DNA of 64,000 nucleotides from Cocos nucifera (lineage: Eukaryota; Streptophyta; Magnoliopsida; Arecales; Arecaceae). The stretch lies in assembly GCA_006176705.1 (NCBI GenBank), contig QRFJ01000055.1, positions 558,001 to 622,000 on the forward strand. The letters run 5' to 3'. Of the stretch, positions 32,538-44,517 are shown in pieces (the first letter of the stretch is position 1; the number at the start of each line of letters is the position of its first letter). The translations under genes were made by a program, and so were the position numbers. A model generated the notes under the pieces. That model was not told the DNA's origin, searched no databases, and saw only the letters and a program-made list of their open reading frames with translations.

Positions 32538-32770
32538 CACGAGTTTCATATGCATGATAATAAGATAAAAATTTGATTTTTAATTAGATGAGATCTGATT
32601 TCTAATAAGATCTATAGTCATCTGATAAATCTGAATTTAAGTTATGCATGAGGGTATGGGAAGAATAATTAGATCTAGTGATTGGACTACAATCAGATTC
32701 ATTAATTAGATCTAGTTAGAACCCTTATCAATGTTGAGTAGTTGATCAAACCTAATCAATAATTATTTAT
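32538..32770 (+). other. Leader of P, first part
   Basis: This A/T-rich untranslated sequence is interrupted at TTTAT (32766-32770) by insertion of G1 and resumes at 45570 after the second TTTAT. ATTAGATCAAAC-like words occur on both sides of the insertion. Confidence 0.65.
32766..32770. repeat. Target site duplication of G1 (left)
   Basis: TTTAT lies directly before the G1 5' LTR and again at 45565-45569 directly after the 3' LTR. Confidence 0.8.
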
Positions 32771-34041
32771 TATTGGGGATAAACCCACTCCTGCCGAAGT
32801 TCGATCAGCATGTCTGATCTTTGAATTGGCCCGTCCAGTATTAATGGCCAGAGATGGGCTTCCACTGAACCTATAAGACCTTTCGGACTCCTTTAGCAAT
32901 CGGACTCCTATCAGACTTCTTCTTCAGTCGGACTCCTTTAGCGGTCGAACTCCTATCGGACTTCTCCTTCAGTCGAACTCCTTCAGCAGCTGGACTCCTG
33001 CCAAACTTCTCCTTCAATTGGACTTCTTTAGCAGTCGAACTCCTACCGGACTTCTTCTTTAGCCAAACTCTTTTAGTGGTCGAACTCCTATCGGACTTCT
33101 CCTTTAGTCGGACTCTTTCAACAATCGAACTCCTGCTAAAATTCTCCTTCAGTCAGACTCCTTCAGTAGTCAAACTCCTATCAGACTTCTCCTTCAATTG
33201 GACTTCTTTAGCAGTTGGACTCCTATTGAACTTGTCCTTCAATCGAACTCCTTCAGCAGTCGAACTCCTGCAGGACTTCTCCTTCAGTCAGACTTCGTCA
33301 GTAGTGGACTCCTACTAGACTTCTCCTTTAGTCGAACTCTTTTAGCAGTCAAACTCCTATCGAACTTCTCCTTCAGTCGGACTTCTTTAGCAGTCGGACT
33401 CCTACCGGACTTCTCCTTCAGCCAGACTCCTTCGATGGTCGAACTTCGAATTGGCTTCGCCACTAGTCAAACTCTTCCCGAGCTTCTCTGTCTATTGAGC
33501 TCCTCTCGGACTTCTCTTATCAGTTGCCTAAAAAGGCCTTAGCATCAACTCATGATATGGCAAACGACAACTCAAGCGTGGCTGATCTCAAGAACCTCCG
33601 AACTCCTTTATAATGGTGTTAGTTAAGAATTCTTCATTACCTATTGCTATCTCATCCAAACTTAAGTTGTCAGACATCGACGGACTGGCATGTCATGACA
33701 ACAGACACGATCCTCCATAACAAACCCCATGTGGCCATGAATGGCCCACTATCAGGCAGTTATGGCTGTCGCTATCAGTTTGTTATGGACTCTGCCTATA
33801 TAAGGGACCCTCCAGATATGCCTTCTTCTCCAAGCTCTTAATTTTTTTCTAAAAACTCTGCTAAAATCTTTTTGAGCACTCCATTTCTATTGGTCGAAAG
33901 AGTTGATTTGATCATCGAAGAATCTTGCCGGAGCCATCACCCCCGACTCCGGACGAGACTTATTTTGTAGGTCATCAACGGCGATCTCATCTTCTCCAAC
34001 TCCAGCCTCGATTTTGATGCCAACTAGATTTTACACCAATA
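32771..34041 (+). repeat. 5' LTR of G1
   Basis: It starts TATTGGGGATAAACCC and ends CACCAATA. Most of its first half (about 32880-33440) is an imperfect tandem array of a 45 bp unit built from CGGACTCCTTCAGCAGTCG and AACTCCTGCCGGACTTCTCC. It is 224 bp longer than the 3' LTR, close to five units. A TATATAAG box is at 33797-33804. Confidence 0.88.
33797..33804 (+). promoter_or_regulatory. TATA box of the G1 5' LTR
   Basis: GCCTATATAAGGGACC lies about 240 bp before the LTR end. The 3' LTR has CCTATATAAAGGA at 45320-45327. Confidence 0.55.
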
Positions 34042-34043
34042 GG

Positions 34044-34062
34044 ATTGGCGCTAGAGGTAGGG
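34044..34062 (+). other. Primer-binding site of G1
   Basis: ATTGGCGCTAGAGGTAGGG follows the 5' LTR after two bases. H has a near match in the same place. Confidence 0.6.
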
Positions 34063-34152
34063 ATCTTCTCATTCTTAAGGTTCTCTTATTTTTAAAGGGG
34101 TGCCCAGGAGAGATTTTTCTTCTTCCAATTCATAATTTTCTTCCTAGCAAAG

Positions 34153-35756
34153 ATGCCTCCCAGGAAGGCTTCAACCTGACGATCAACTACCTCCACGGTA
34201 AGATCTCATCTAGATCTGCCTGTCCCTATTTTGTCCCCTACATCTCGAGCTCCACCAACTGCAATGATAGATGCAGAGCAATTCAACCTGTTGGTCCAGC
34301 AAGTTTGCAGTCTCATCGAAGCAGTACAGATCATGCAGCAGCAGCAGCCCCTAGTATCGATTCAACCAAAGCAAGCTTCTCCAAAATCTCAGGATCCAGT
34401 TTAGGGATGACCGACTTGGGCAAGTTGGTCGGTGACCTTTGAAAAGAAGAAGCAGAGGATAGAGAGCCCTTACTCTGATCATGACTTAACCCTCAGAGGA
34501 ACTCTGCCCCCATTCGGTCAGAAGACTTTGGAGATCCACGACCATAAGGATCTCCTAGACCAAAAACTATAGAAAATGAATCGATGAATCGAAGAACTCC
34601 ACCATGCTCCCTCCTCCCATGGCAACGACATTTGCACCGACCCTCCTTTCTCTCAAAAAATTATGTAAGAATCCATCCCGCCGAACTTCAAGCTCCCCTA
34701 ATTTAAGAGCTATGATGGGACTACCGATCCGATCGACCATCTGGAGGCCTTCTGGATAATGATGCTGCTCCATGGCATGCTAGATGCCATTTTTTATCGA
34801 GCTTTTCCATCCACTTTGAAGAGAGTAGCCAGGAATTGGTACTCGACATTTTGGTCAGGTATCATCTTCTTCTTTGATCAAATGAGCCATCAGTTTGTGG
34901 CTCATTTCATCAGCAACCGATGCCTCCATCGAGGTTTAGACTCCCTCATTAATATTAAACAGAAGGAAGGAGAGTCCATTCGAGCCTATGTCATCTGATT
35001 CAATGCTACAATGCTGGAGGTCCGTAATTTGGACCAGTCTGTCACTATGGCTGCACTGAAGGGCTACCTTCAGAAGAATGATTTGCTATTCTCCCTAGAA
35101 AAAAAATATCTCAAGAATTTTGCTGATATACTGGCTCGAGCTAAAGGTTATGTCCGAGTAGAAGAGGCCTTTAAGGCCAAGGATAGTGAAGCCATTGGAG
35201 AGTGGTGGGCGGGCGAATCAAGTATGCTCGCAGCTGAAGAAAAGTCGAGAGAAGCTCGACCGCTCTCCAGAACTTTCTTTGAGTGCAAGTGAGTTCGAAC
35301 TCCTCTCCGAGCTCAAAGATAAAGAAGCCCTGACAAAAGGGTATGGTGGGACCCCCCCCTTAGAAGATTTCACAACTATGCTCTCCTCAATGCTCCAAAA
35401 ATCTAGGTACTGATAGAAATCAAAGAGCAGTTGCCAAGGCCAAAAAAGATGCACACTCATCCTGACAAGCGTAATTCTAACAAGTTTGGCCTCTATCATC
35501 ATGACCATGGTCACGATACTAAAGAATGCATTTAGCTCTAAGACGAGATTGAGGAGCTCATCAAGCGGGGCAGGCTCGATCGATTCCTACGACATCGGCC
35601 TGAGGGATGAGAGGATCGGTTGAGGGACCCCCACCCTTAAAATCACCAAGGAGGGAGGAGCAATAAGGAGATTGACCCCCGCTTGGCATCATCAACACTA
35701 TCTTTGGGAGACTTCGGTGAGGGGAGGCCAGTGGATCAGCGGAGCCTGTAAAGAGA
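34153..35756 (+). pseudogene. Gypsy gag, broken (element G1)
   Basis: The frame starts MPPRKAST at 34153, followed at 34177 by TGA where H has the Arg codon CGA. Recognisable blocks are MIDAEQFNLLVQQV, the capsid-like DPIDHLEAFWIMMLLHG, MSHQFVAHFISNR, and LLFSLEKKYLKNFADILARA (about 35070-35140). The Cys/His knuckle appears as LYHHDHGHDTKEC, with its first Cys changed to Gly. The frame is kept over most of the length, with about a dozen stops. Gag would form the particle core and bind element RNA. Confidence 0.85.
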
Positions 35757-38700
35757 TGGAGAACTGAGGAGCCCATAGATTTCATTGACAAAGATGCGCA
35801 AGGAGTTCAGTTTCCACACAATGATGCAATTGTAATCTCTTTAAACATTGCTGATTATGATGTATGCCACATTCTGGTAGATAATGAAATCTCCATCAAT
35901 ATTTTATTTTATGATGCTTTCTTTAAAATATCTATACTCAATAACCATCCGGAACCTATGAACTCTCCACTAGTGGGCTTCGCTGGCGATGCCATGCTAG
36001 TTAAAGAAATAATAATGCTATCTATGGTTGTAGGGCAATACCCAAAATAGGCCAAGGCATAGGTCGATTTTTTGATAGTAAAGGCCCCGTTTGTCTACAA
36101 TGTCATTCTTGGCCGACCTGGTCTGAATGCACTTTAGACCGTGGTATCGACCTACTACTTAAAAATAAAGTTTCTAACAGGTAACGGAATGGAAGAGATC
36201 AGGGGAGATCAAACTTTGGCTAGGCACTGCTGCTCCATCACCTTACAAAAAGGAAGCCAATCCGATCCTTGCCTAGTTGATGGACTGGATGTCTGCGATG
36301 ATCTTACTGAGGAGCAGGGAGAGCCCATCGAAGATCTTGTAACCATCCCTCTAAACGATGAAAGTACGAAGCATATGGTGTAGATCGGCTCCAACTTGGA
36401 AGATGAAGTCCAAAAGCAGCTCATTGCCTTCTTATGGAAGAATGCTGACATCTTCACCTGGGTCCCGCAGACATGCTAGAAATTAATGCCAAAGTCATGG
36501 AACATCGGTTGGCTGCCGATCCTAGGTATAGGCCTGTGAAAGAGAAAATTTGGAGCCATATACTAGAAAGATAGAAGGCAATTGCAAAGAAAGTGGATAA
36601 GCTCCTCAAATCCTGGTTCATCTGAAAAGTCCACTACCAAAGTTTGGTCTCCAATGTAGTCTTAGTCAGGAAGGCCAATGGCAAGTGGAGAATGTGTATC
36701 GACTTTAAGAAGTTGAACAAGGCCTGCCCAAAAGACAGCTACCATCTATCCAGAATTGATTAGTTGATGAACACAACCTCGAGCTATGAACTCCTCATCT
36801 TCATGGATGCCTTCTCCAGGTACAATCAAATTTGGATGGCATCAGATGATGAGGAGAAAACTACTTTAATTACTGACTGTGGTATTTATTATTACAGGAT
36901 CATGTCCTTTGGGCTTAAAAATATTGGTGCAACCTATCAATGCCTAGTTAATAAGATCTTCAAGAAGTAGATCGGCTGCAACATGAAAGTCTACATGGAT
37001 GATATGCTTGTCAAGAGTCAGACCTTGTCCAATCATGTTGCTGATATTGAAGAAATCTTCAACGCCCTTCAAAGATACAAGATGAAGCTGAATCCAACTA
37101 AATGCTCCTTCAGAGTGTCCTCAAGAAAATTCTTAGGATTCATAGTCTCAAGGTGGAGGATTGAAGCTAATTCAGAGAAGATCCGATCCATCCAGAAGAT
37201 GACCGCCCCAAAATCGATAAAAGAAGTCCAATGCCTGATCGAAAAGATGGCATCCTTAAATTACTTTATTTCAAAGTTGGTCGAGCGGTGTATGCCCTTC
37301 TTTCAGATCCTCAAGCAACCAAAGAACTTATGCTGGATGGTAGAATGCCAACAGGCATTCGAAGAACTTAAGAACTACCTTGGTTTGCCCCCACTATTGG
37401 CAAAGCCCGAGCTTAGAGAAGAATTTTTTCTATATTTGGCGGTCTCTCCTATAGCCCTAGCAGCAGTTCTGATCAAGGAAGAGGAAAAAGTGCAACAACC
37501 GATCTACTACATGAGCTGAGTCTTGACAGATGCGGAGATCAAGTATACTAAATTGAAAAAATTAACTTACACTCTTCTAATTGCAGCCAGGAGACTTCGA
37601 CCCTAATTGTAGGGGCACACCATAACGCTCCTCATCGATCAACCCATCAAAGTAGTTCTTCATCGAATAGATGCTTCTAGAAGAATTACAAGTGGGCTAT
37701 TGAATTGATGAAATTCGACATAAACTATCAGCCAAGGCCATCAATCAAAGCCAAATATTGGCCGACTTTATAATAGAGTGTATGATCCTAGATGATGCTA
37801 AATCTGAACGGAATGATGCCAACATTTCGTGGTTGCAACCGAGCTCCACCGAAGAGAGAGCAGATCTTCTTGGGGTCATTGCCGAATATGCACTATATTT
37901 TGAGTTTCCTGCAATAAAAAATGGGATAGAATATGAAGCTCTAATAGCGGGGCTCAAGATTGCCAAGGAACTAGAAGTCGATCGGCTTCAAGTCTACAGC
38001 GATTCATAGTTGGTGGTAGAATAGGTCGGTTGTAGCTATGAAGATCGGAAGAAAAATATGATGAAGTATCTTGAAAGAGTGAAGAGCCTGATCCCAGCCT
38101 TCAATGGCTTTGGGATTTGGTAGATTCCAAGGGTAGAGAATGCCAGAGCTGACCTCGTATCCAAGCTAGCTACACTCTCCCCCAACAAGCTTTTCAAAGA
38201 GGTATACTTTGAAGTATTAAAATGCCCAAGTATGGAGGAACCGTAGTCTATAATACAGATCGACCATGAGCCTTACTGGATCGATCCATTGATAGCTTAT
38301 CTCAAAGATGGGACACTCTCCTATGATCCAAAGGAAGCTCAAAAGCTGAGAAACCAAGCCTCTTGGTATATTCTGTATGAAGGTAAGCTGTATAAGACAT
38401 CGTAATCCTTGCCACTTTTGAAATATCTTCAATCTTCTGAAGCCAACTTTGCACTATGAGAAGTACATGAAGAAATCTATGGGAGCCATCTAGGTGCTAG
38501 ATCCCTATCTCATAAGCTGCTTTAACAAGGATATTATTGGCCAACAATGCATCATGATTGTGTTGAGTATGTTAAAAGATGCGATCGCTGCCAAAGAAAT
38601 GCGAGTATACAAAGGCAGCCGGCCTCCGAGCTTATCCTACTATGCGCATCTTGGCCATTTATACAATGGGGGATGGATATACTCGAACCCTTCTTGATGG

Positions 38701-39507
38701 CATCTGGATAATAGAAGTTTCTCTTAGTTGCGATCGACTACTTCATCAAATGGGTCGAGGCCAAACTCCTAGCAAAAATTACTAAAGCCAAAGAGCAGGA
38801 CTTCATCTGGAAGTCAATTATTTGTAGATTTGGTCTACTTGAGACCCTTATAATAGACAATGGATGGCAGTTCATTGGGATGAAGTTTGCAAAGTTCTAT
38901 GAAGACTTGAACATCTTCCATGACTTCACATCAATGGCCCATCTGCAAGCAAATGGTGAAGCAGAGGTGACCAATAGGATCCTATTACAAGGTATCAAGG
39001 CAAGGCTTAAAAGAGTAGGAGGACTTTGGTGGATGAACTCTACCATGTACTCTGAGCATACCAAACTATCCAAAGACTACCAACTAAGAAAACACCATTT
39101 GCCTTGGCCTTTGGAATGGAGGCGGTCATCCTGATGAAGCTCAACTCCCGTCAGCATGGGCCGTGGCCTTCAATGAGCAGCATAATTTGCAGGACCTCAG
39201 AGCTAACCTCGACCTGCTAGAAGAAAAATGAGTAGAAGCCCAAGTTTGGATGGCTGCTTATAGATGAAGGATGGCCCGATACTACAACTCCAGAGTTAAG
39301 AATAAAGTATTTAGAGTGGGGAACTTGGTGCTTCGACAAGCAGCTATTTCTCAACCCCAGAACCAAGGAAAGCTCATCCTAAATTAGGAAGGACCCTACG
39401 AAGTCAAGGAAGTCGTCTAACCTAGGACATATTACTTGAAGGAGCTTCGAGGAGCTGATCTACCTCGATCGTGGAACTCAAAAAATCTATGGATGTATTA
39501 TCAATGA
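35757..39507 (+). pseudogene. Gypsy pol, broken: protease, RT, RNase H, integrase (element G1)
   Basis: Protease is seen around 35860-35900 (ILVDNE, where a G is expected after DN) and at VILGRPGLNAL. Reverse transcriptase (36660-37300) has LVRKANGKWRMCIDFKKLNK, MSFGLKNIGATYQ and catalytic VYMDDMLVKS. The first RNase H follows to about 37740. A second RNase H-like region at 37850-38170 (EYEALIAGLKIAKELEVDRL, YSDS, IPRVENARADLVSKLA) is typical of Tat elements. Integrase has the HHCC finger (HEEIYGSHLG to RCDRCQRNA, about 38460-38600), then WGMDI, IIDNGWQF and NGEAEVTNR. The end is LKELRGADLPRSWN with TGA at 39505. There are frameshifts near 36462 and 37600-37750 and many stops at former Gln and Arg codons. 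Confidence 0.9.
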
Positions 39508-39600
39508 TTTAATTGCAATAAGATCTCTCTACTTTAATACCTCGATCTCTATTACAAATTTATAATGGCGAGAAACAACTTTCCGAACTTAGCTATGCAA
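39508..39600 (+). other. Spacer after G1 pol
   Basis: Short A/T-rich stretch between the pol stop and the tandem array. The corresponding stretch in H (11075-11160) is weakly similar. No gene is seen. Confidence 0.4.
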
Positions 39601-40390
39601 CAAAAATAGCCATATTAGGAATAGGAGGAGAACCTCATTCTAACATAAGCAAAGTCGAAGGCCTCATTAATCTAAGACGAGATGAAGGAAAAGGCCCTAT
39701 CAACAGTCCTAATGTGCCCCTACAGTTATGTTAGGAATAGGAGGAGAAGCACATCCTAACATGAGCAAAATCGAAGACCTCATTAATCTAAGATGAGATG
39801 AGGGGAGAGGTCCTGTCAACTATCCTAATATGCCCCTACAGCCATATTTAGAATAGAAGGATGACCTCATCCTAATATGAGCAAGGCTGAAGATCTCGTT
39901 AATCTAAGATGAGATGAGGGGAGAGGCCCTATCAATGATCCTAATGTGCCCCTACAGTCATGTTAGGAATAGGAGAAGAACCTCATCCTAACATAAGCAA
40001 AGCCGAAGGTCTCGTTAATCTAAGACAAGATGAGGAGAGAGATCCTGTCAATGGTTCTAATGTGCCCCTACAGTCACGTTCGAAATAGAAGGAGAACCTC
40101 ATCTTAACGTGAGCAAGGCTGAAGACCTCGTTAATCTAAGATAAGATGAGAATAGAGGCCCTATGAACGCCCTAATTTATCCCTACAACCATATTAGAAA
40201 TAGGAGGAGAACCTTATCCTAACATGAGAAAGATCGAAGATCTCGTTAGACTAAGACAAGACGAGAGGAGAGGCCCTGTCAACGATCCTAACGTGCTCCT
40301 ACGATCATGTAAGGAACAGAAAAAAATCTCATCCTAACAGGAGGTAGGCCAAGGCCTCATTAATCTAAAACGAGAAGAAGGGAAAAGTCC
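39601..40390 (+). repeat. Tandem array of ~7 copies of a ~117 bp unit (G1)
   Basis: Units start near GTTAGGAATAGGAGGAGAAC at about 39610, 39730, 39843, 39960, 40078, 40193 and 40307. They continue with a CTCATCCTAACATGAGC phrase, a CTCGTTAATCTAAGACGAGA phrase and TGTGCCCCTACAG. The array sits between pol and the antisense ORF. H starts its 44 bp array at the same place, after a single related half-unit (11165-11205). Confidence 0.85.
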
Positions 40391-40679
40391 TACCTGCGAC
40401 CCTTATATTTATCTACCCTACGGATTCATCAAATATGAAAAGAGGAACCCCATCATAGTTCATAGAAGGGACCTTCAGCTCAGCATCCACAACAAGCATC
40501 TCATTAGAAGACAAAACAAAGAAAAATGAGATGAAAAAAGCAAAGCCATTAACAAGCATTGAATTTGTATAAGGAAATGATGAAAAAGATACCATTTTAT
40601 TGCAAATATAAGTTCACTACAAGCAAAATAAAGATCGACAAGATCGATTACATAAAAAAAAAAGAAGAAGAAAAATGTC
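40391..40679. other. Non-coding stretch before the antisense ORF region (G1)
   Basis: A/T-rich sequence with an A-run near 40650. Short frames on both strands have no recognisable features. It would form the 3' end of an antisense transcript. Confidence 0.35.
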
Positions 40680-41630
40680 GAAGCCCTAAGTTGGACCAAA
40701 CTCCTCAGACTTTGGGCTATCGGCCCCAATCGTCACCAAGGCCTGCTTTAGACTGAGGATCTCTCCCTCAAACTCCTTCTTATATAGACTATCTATGTAC
40801 ATCCTATTGATATATTGGAATTTGCCTTCAAGCTCTCACTGCTGCTTCCTCAAGACTTCAGACTCGACCTCCGCATCCTTGACAGCTTGATGTTCGTAGG
40901 TTAGCTGGAGCTTCAGCCATTGAACCTCGATCTTCTCCGTCCCGACTGCTTCTGAGAGCTCATTGATGGTCCTCTTCAAGGAGGTGATCTCCTCCGACTC
41001 GCCACTTAAACCGGCTTGCTGACTACTGTACAATCACCTCTAAAAATAAGTCGCTTCATCTCTGGCGGCCTTAAGCTTGCATTCATGCCTGGATATTTTC
41101 TCTGCCCAGATTATTCTGTAATAATTATGCCAGGTCTCAGTGTCTTGTAACTACTTCTAAAGCTCAGATTTCTTCTTGGACCAGTCCCAATCATATTGAG
41201 CCATGTTGGTAGACCATGATGAACTCCCCTCTAGCAGATGGATTTTTTCTTTCACCGACTTGAGATCAATTTTGAGGGAGCTGATCTTCACCATTAGTGT
41301 CCAAAATTTGTCGCTGGCATTTTTCTTGAGCTCAGCGATCTTTCTCTCAAAGCTGCCCTTCTGGATGCTAAAGCTTGCGAAGTCTTTCATGTGTAAATTT
41401 CAGAGGTGAGTGACCTCTTTGGTCACCTCCAAAGCTTTCTTCCAAGAATCTTGAAGGTCATCCTCTATCTTCTTCAACTTCTTCTTCAGATGGTGGACTT
41501 TCTTCTTTAATTTTTTTTTTAAAGGTTTCAACAAACTCCCTGAAGTAAGGGGTCGACGTCGATTGGAGATAATGGATTATGGCTCTGATTATTTCCTTGA
41601 ATTTTGGATAACACATGGCACAACACTAAT
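40680..41630 (-). pseudogene. Antisense coiled-coil ORF, broken (G1)
   Basis: On the minus strand the region reads as a highly charged, heptad-like protein with a few stops. It includes FKKKLKKKVHHLKKKLKKIEDD (about 41470-41530), GSFERKIAELKKNASDKFW, SSLKIDLKSVKEKIHLLEG (41157-41390) and EEITSLKRTINELSEAVGTE with EVQWLKLQLTYEHQAVKDAE (40836-41033). It could be a downstream exon of the antisense gene that starts at 43798 or a separate ORF. No family was recognised beyond coiled coil. Confidence 0.5.
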
Positions 41631-41726
41631 ATAAAGAAAGGCATAGACAAAAGTAAATTCACTTTCATTTAACTAAAAACTTTCAAGTATAAAGCAAAAT
41701 AAAAGAAAACAAAGAAAAAAGTATAA

Positions 41727-43006
41727 CTATTCGAGGTCCTCAACCTTGGAGGGTGTGGTGGTGGAAGAGGTTGGAGTGCTCTCGGCTATCTCAGGTTCCT
41801 GAGCAGGCTTAGGCACCTCCGTGGTAAGTTCGGACAGACCAAGGGCAGGCTCGGCAGGAGAATGATCGACTGCAAAGCTGGACGGTCCTACTTCTTCGGC
41901 AAGATCCTCCTCATCCAAAATGCTCAAGTCGAGCTTGGGAAATTTTCGAGCCACCCTACCTTTGCAGAGTTCGAAGCCCTTGATGAATGCCTTCTGACCG
42001 AAGGCGATGTTCAGATCATTCATTTCAGAAGAGGCATTGAACTCCTCCATGGCTCGGGTTGCCACCTCCATAGCTGACTTCACCTCATGACCCTCCAGCT
42101 CGACGACCCTCCCCTTGGCTTTTTTCTTTTCTCCTCCTCTAGTGCCAGAGCAGCCTTCAGCCCAGTCGAGACGAGCTCCTCTTTTTGGAGTGCGCCTTGG
42201 AGACTCACAACTTTCGCTACCTTCTCCTTCATGGAGTGCTCGGCTTCAACGGCCCTTTCTTAGAGGTGACCAATCTTGGCTTGAAGATCCTTTTGGACCT
42301 TCAGTGCCTCTGCCTCCTGTTGATTCGCCCTCTTGAGGTGGATAATTATTTGGTGACCCGACTACCATTGCAAAATAACAGTAAGATAGGGGAATGAAAA
42401 AAAGAAAAATGAAAAAGGGAGTATGATAAGATGATTATCTTGAGAAAAGTTTCAAGAAAGTCCCGGATGAACTGCATCCGGTCAAGATCAGCCATGCGGT
42501 CTACTACCTCAAGCATGGCGAATTTGTCAGTTAGATCTTGGATGATGTCTGGGTTGCCGAAGGGGTCCGCACCTAGATCATCGCTGCCACTGTTACTTGG
42601 CTCACCCGAATGGGCCTTACGGGCTGCCTTCGCAATGGCCGACCTTCCCTTCCCGTTCTCCTTTTCCTTGTTGGTAGAAGGGTCTGATGCATGGTCCCCT
42701 GCTAGAAGATCTGCAGGCTCGAGAGGAAGCGACCGTCCTTCAGCGACGTTGATGCTGGAGGCCGGGGCGACCTCGGCTCTTGGGTGGACCTCGGGTGCGA
42801 CATCTGCGGTAATAGGAGCTATAGGGTCGGAGGTGCCGACCTTCACTTATTTTGAACCCTCGCTCAGGGCCTTCCCCTTCCTTTTCTTCTAGGTATAAAG
42901 GCTCTTGGTGAGCCTCTCCACAGCATCAGTATCTATTTTTGCGATAAAAGGAAAACTATAGTCAGCCAAGGTACATGCAAAACTTCATGAGAATTAAACA
43001 TTCATA

Positions 43007-43100
<94 letters not shown>

Positions 43101-43798
43101 CATGAGGTAAAAAATAGTGATAACAATAATAGTACCGATGGGGTTGAGAGGACTTAAGCCAAAGTTGAACAAGGTCTGCTCCTTTAGAAGGTCAGGAAGA
43201 AGAGGAGCTTGGTATGCCTTAAGCTTGTTAGAAGACTCGAGATCGGCTTTGTCTAAACTAGGAGCTCGACAAACTGATTTCTAGAGGAAGCCCCAGGAAG
43301 GAAGGTCAAGCAGCAAGGTCGAACATTGGATGTAGAAGTACTTCTCCTTCTAGTTATGAATGAAAGAAGGAGCACCTTTCAGTAACCCCTTCTTACCGAA
43401 TTGGGGGGAGAAATACCACCAGTCCTTCGTGGAAGGATGATGCTTGAAAGTATAAAAATTCTAAAAAAGTGAAATAGTTGGCCGAACTTTGGCTAGATGA
43501 CAAAAAAAAGAAAACCAATTATAAACCAAAAGAAGTTTGGTACGATGGAAGAAAAAGAAATGTTCAAAAAGCAAAAAAGTATGACAACAAAGGACAAAAG
43601 TGGAAGTCGAAGCCTAACACGTAAGGCTTCTAGATATAGACAAAATCGACCGACTAGAGGCAAACTAGTGCATTCGTCCGACCCAGGGAGCTTGAGGTCG
43701 TACTCAAGGGGAACCCCATATTGGATGCAGATCAACAAAAGATCATTTAGAGTTAAAATCGAAGGGATGGTATTCGTAATAAAAGACTAGTGAGACAT
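41727..43798 (-). pseudogene. Antisense ORF of Tat type with putative gypsy-type transposon domain, broken (G1)
   Basis: The minus-strand ATG is at 43798. The first part (IQYGVPLEYDLKLPGSDE, then FCLYLEALRVRLRLPLLSF) resembles the plant 'putative gypsy type transposon' domain (Transposase_28, PF04195), recognised from memory and not searched. LSPLNPIG then ends at a GT near 43140; coding seems to resume at about 42938 (DTDAVERLTKSLYT), so the TA repeat lies in a likely intron. A Glu/Pro/Ser-rich part, a short coiled coil (LKRANQQEAEALKVQKDLQ, about 42320) and an acidic C-terminus ending VEDLE at 41727 follow. A second intron at about 42340-42430 is possible. The role of such antisense ORFs is unknown. 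Confidence 0.6.
43010..43096. repeat. (TA)n microsatellite, about 43 repeats
   Basis: Uninterrupted TA run inside the probable first intron of the G1 antisense ORF. The open frame across it (poly Ile-Tyr) is an artefact of the repeat. Confidence 0.97.
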
Positions 43799-44500
43799 GT
43801 TCCTAGGCTTAACCTCGGCTAGGGGTGCAGGATCTAGGAAGGCCAGTCCGGACGAGCTCCAAAAATCGATGGAATGGGAGGTTTTGGAAGATATTCAAAT
43901 CAAAACAAAATCCCAAAAAAATTTCTAAAATTTAAGGAAAAATACACTATAGAAGCTTCTATCAAAGAAACCAAAAGAACAAGAAGAAAAAAGATGCTAG
44001 AGAAATCAAAAATAGGTGATAGGAGGTTGACCTAAGTTGACTAAGAGGGGCAAAGAAGCGATGGGCATGACCAAAATGGAGTGGAGGAGCGTTGGAAACC
44101 AGAGAGGATGTGGGGAAGAACTGGTGCTCTCGAGCAGGAAGAAGGCAAGAGCTCAGGAGGGAAGAAGACTCAGGTAAGAATGAATTTTGGAGGGAGGATA
44201 AGGCCTTAAGTAGCTAAGGGCAACCTGAGGCAATTATGATTGCAGATCTTACTCGACCGCTCCATGTGCGTCGTATCCCACTCATCATGATAAAAGAGTG
44301 GCAATGAGCAGGTCTTTAATTATGCCGTACCTGGGGTAGTGTTACGGTGGAAAATTTGAAGGTTCGTCTCCTCGAAGTCATTTCAAATTTAATGAGCCCA
44401 AGAGCCGATGCGGTAGATGCCAAAATATCTCTTCTGGATAGATGCAGAAAAAGAACTTCGGCAGTCTCATCCATACTCTCTTCTTTCAAATTTCAAACTC
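43799..44500. other. Region between antisense ORF start and polypurine tract (G1)
   Basis: It holds no convincing coding frame. It would contain the promoter of the antisense transcript, but no clear TATA box stands out. The last 60 bp (GAACTTCGGCAGTCTC onwards) match the stretch before the polypurine tract in H (13825-13870). Confidence 0.4.
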
Positions 44501-44517
44501 GGGAGTAAGGAGACTAG
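44501..44517 (+). other. Polypurine tract of G1
   Basis: GGGAGTAAGGAGACTAG directly precedes the 3' LTR start TGTTGGAGATAAAC. Confidence 0.7.

Noticed and set aside
42975..43157. Frame coding for poly Ile-Tyr
   Set aside because: Produced by the TA microsatellite.
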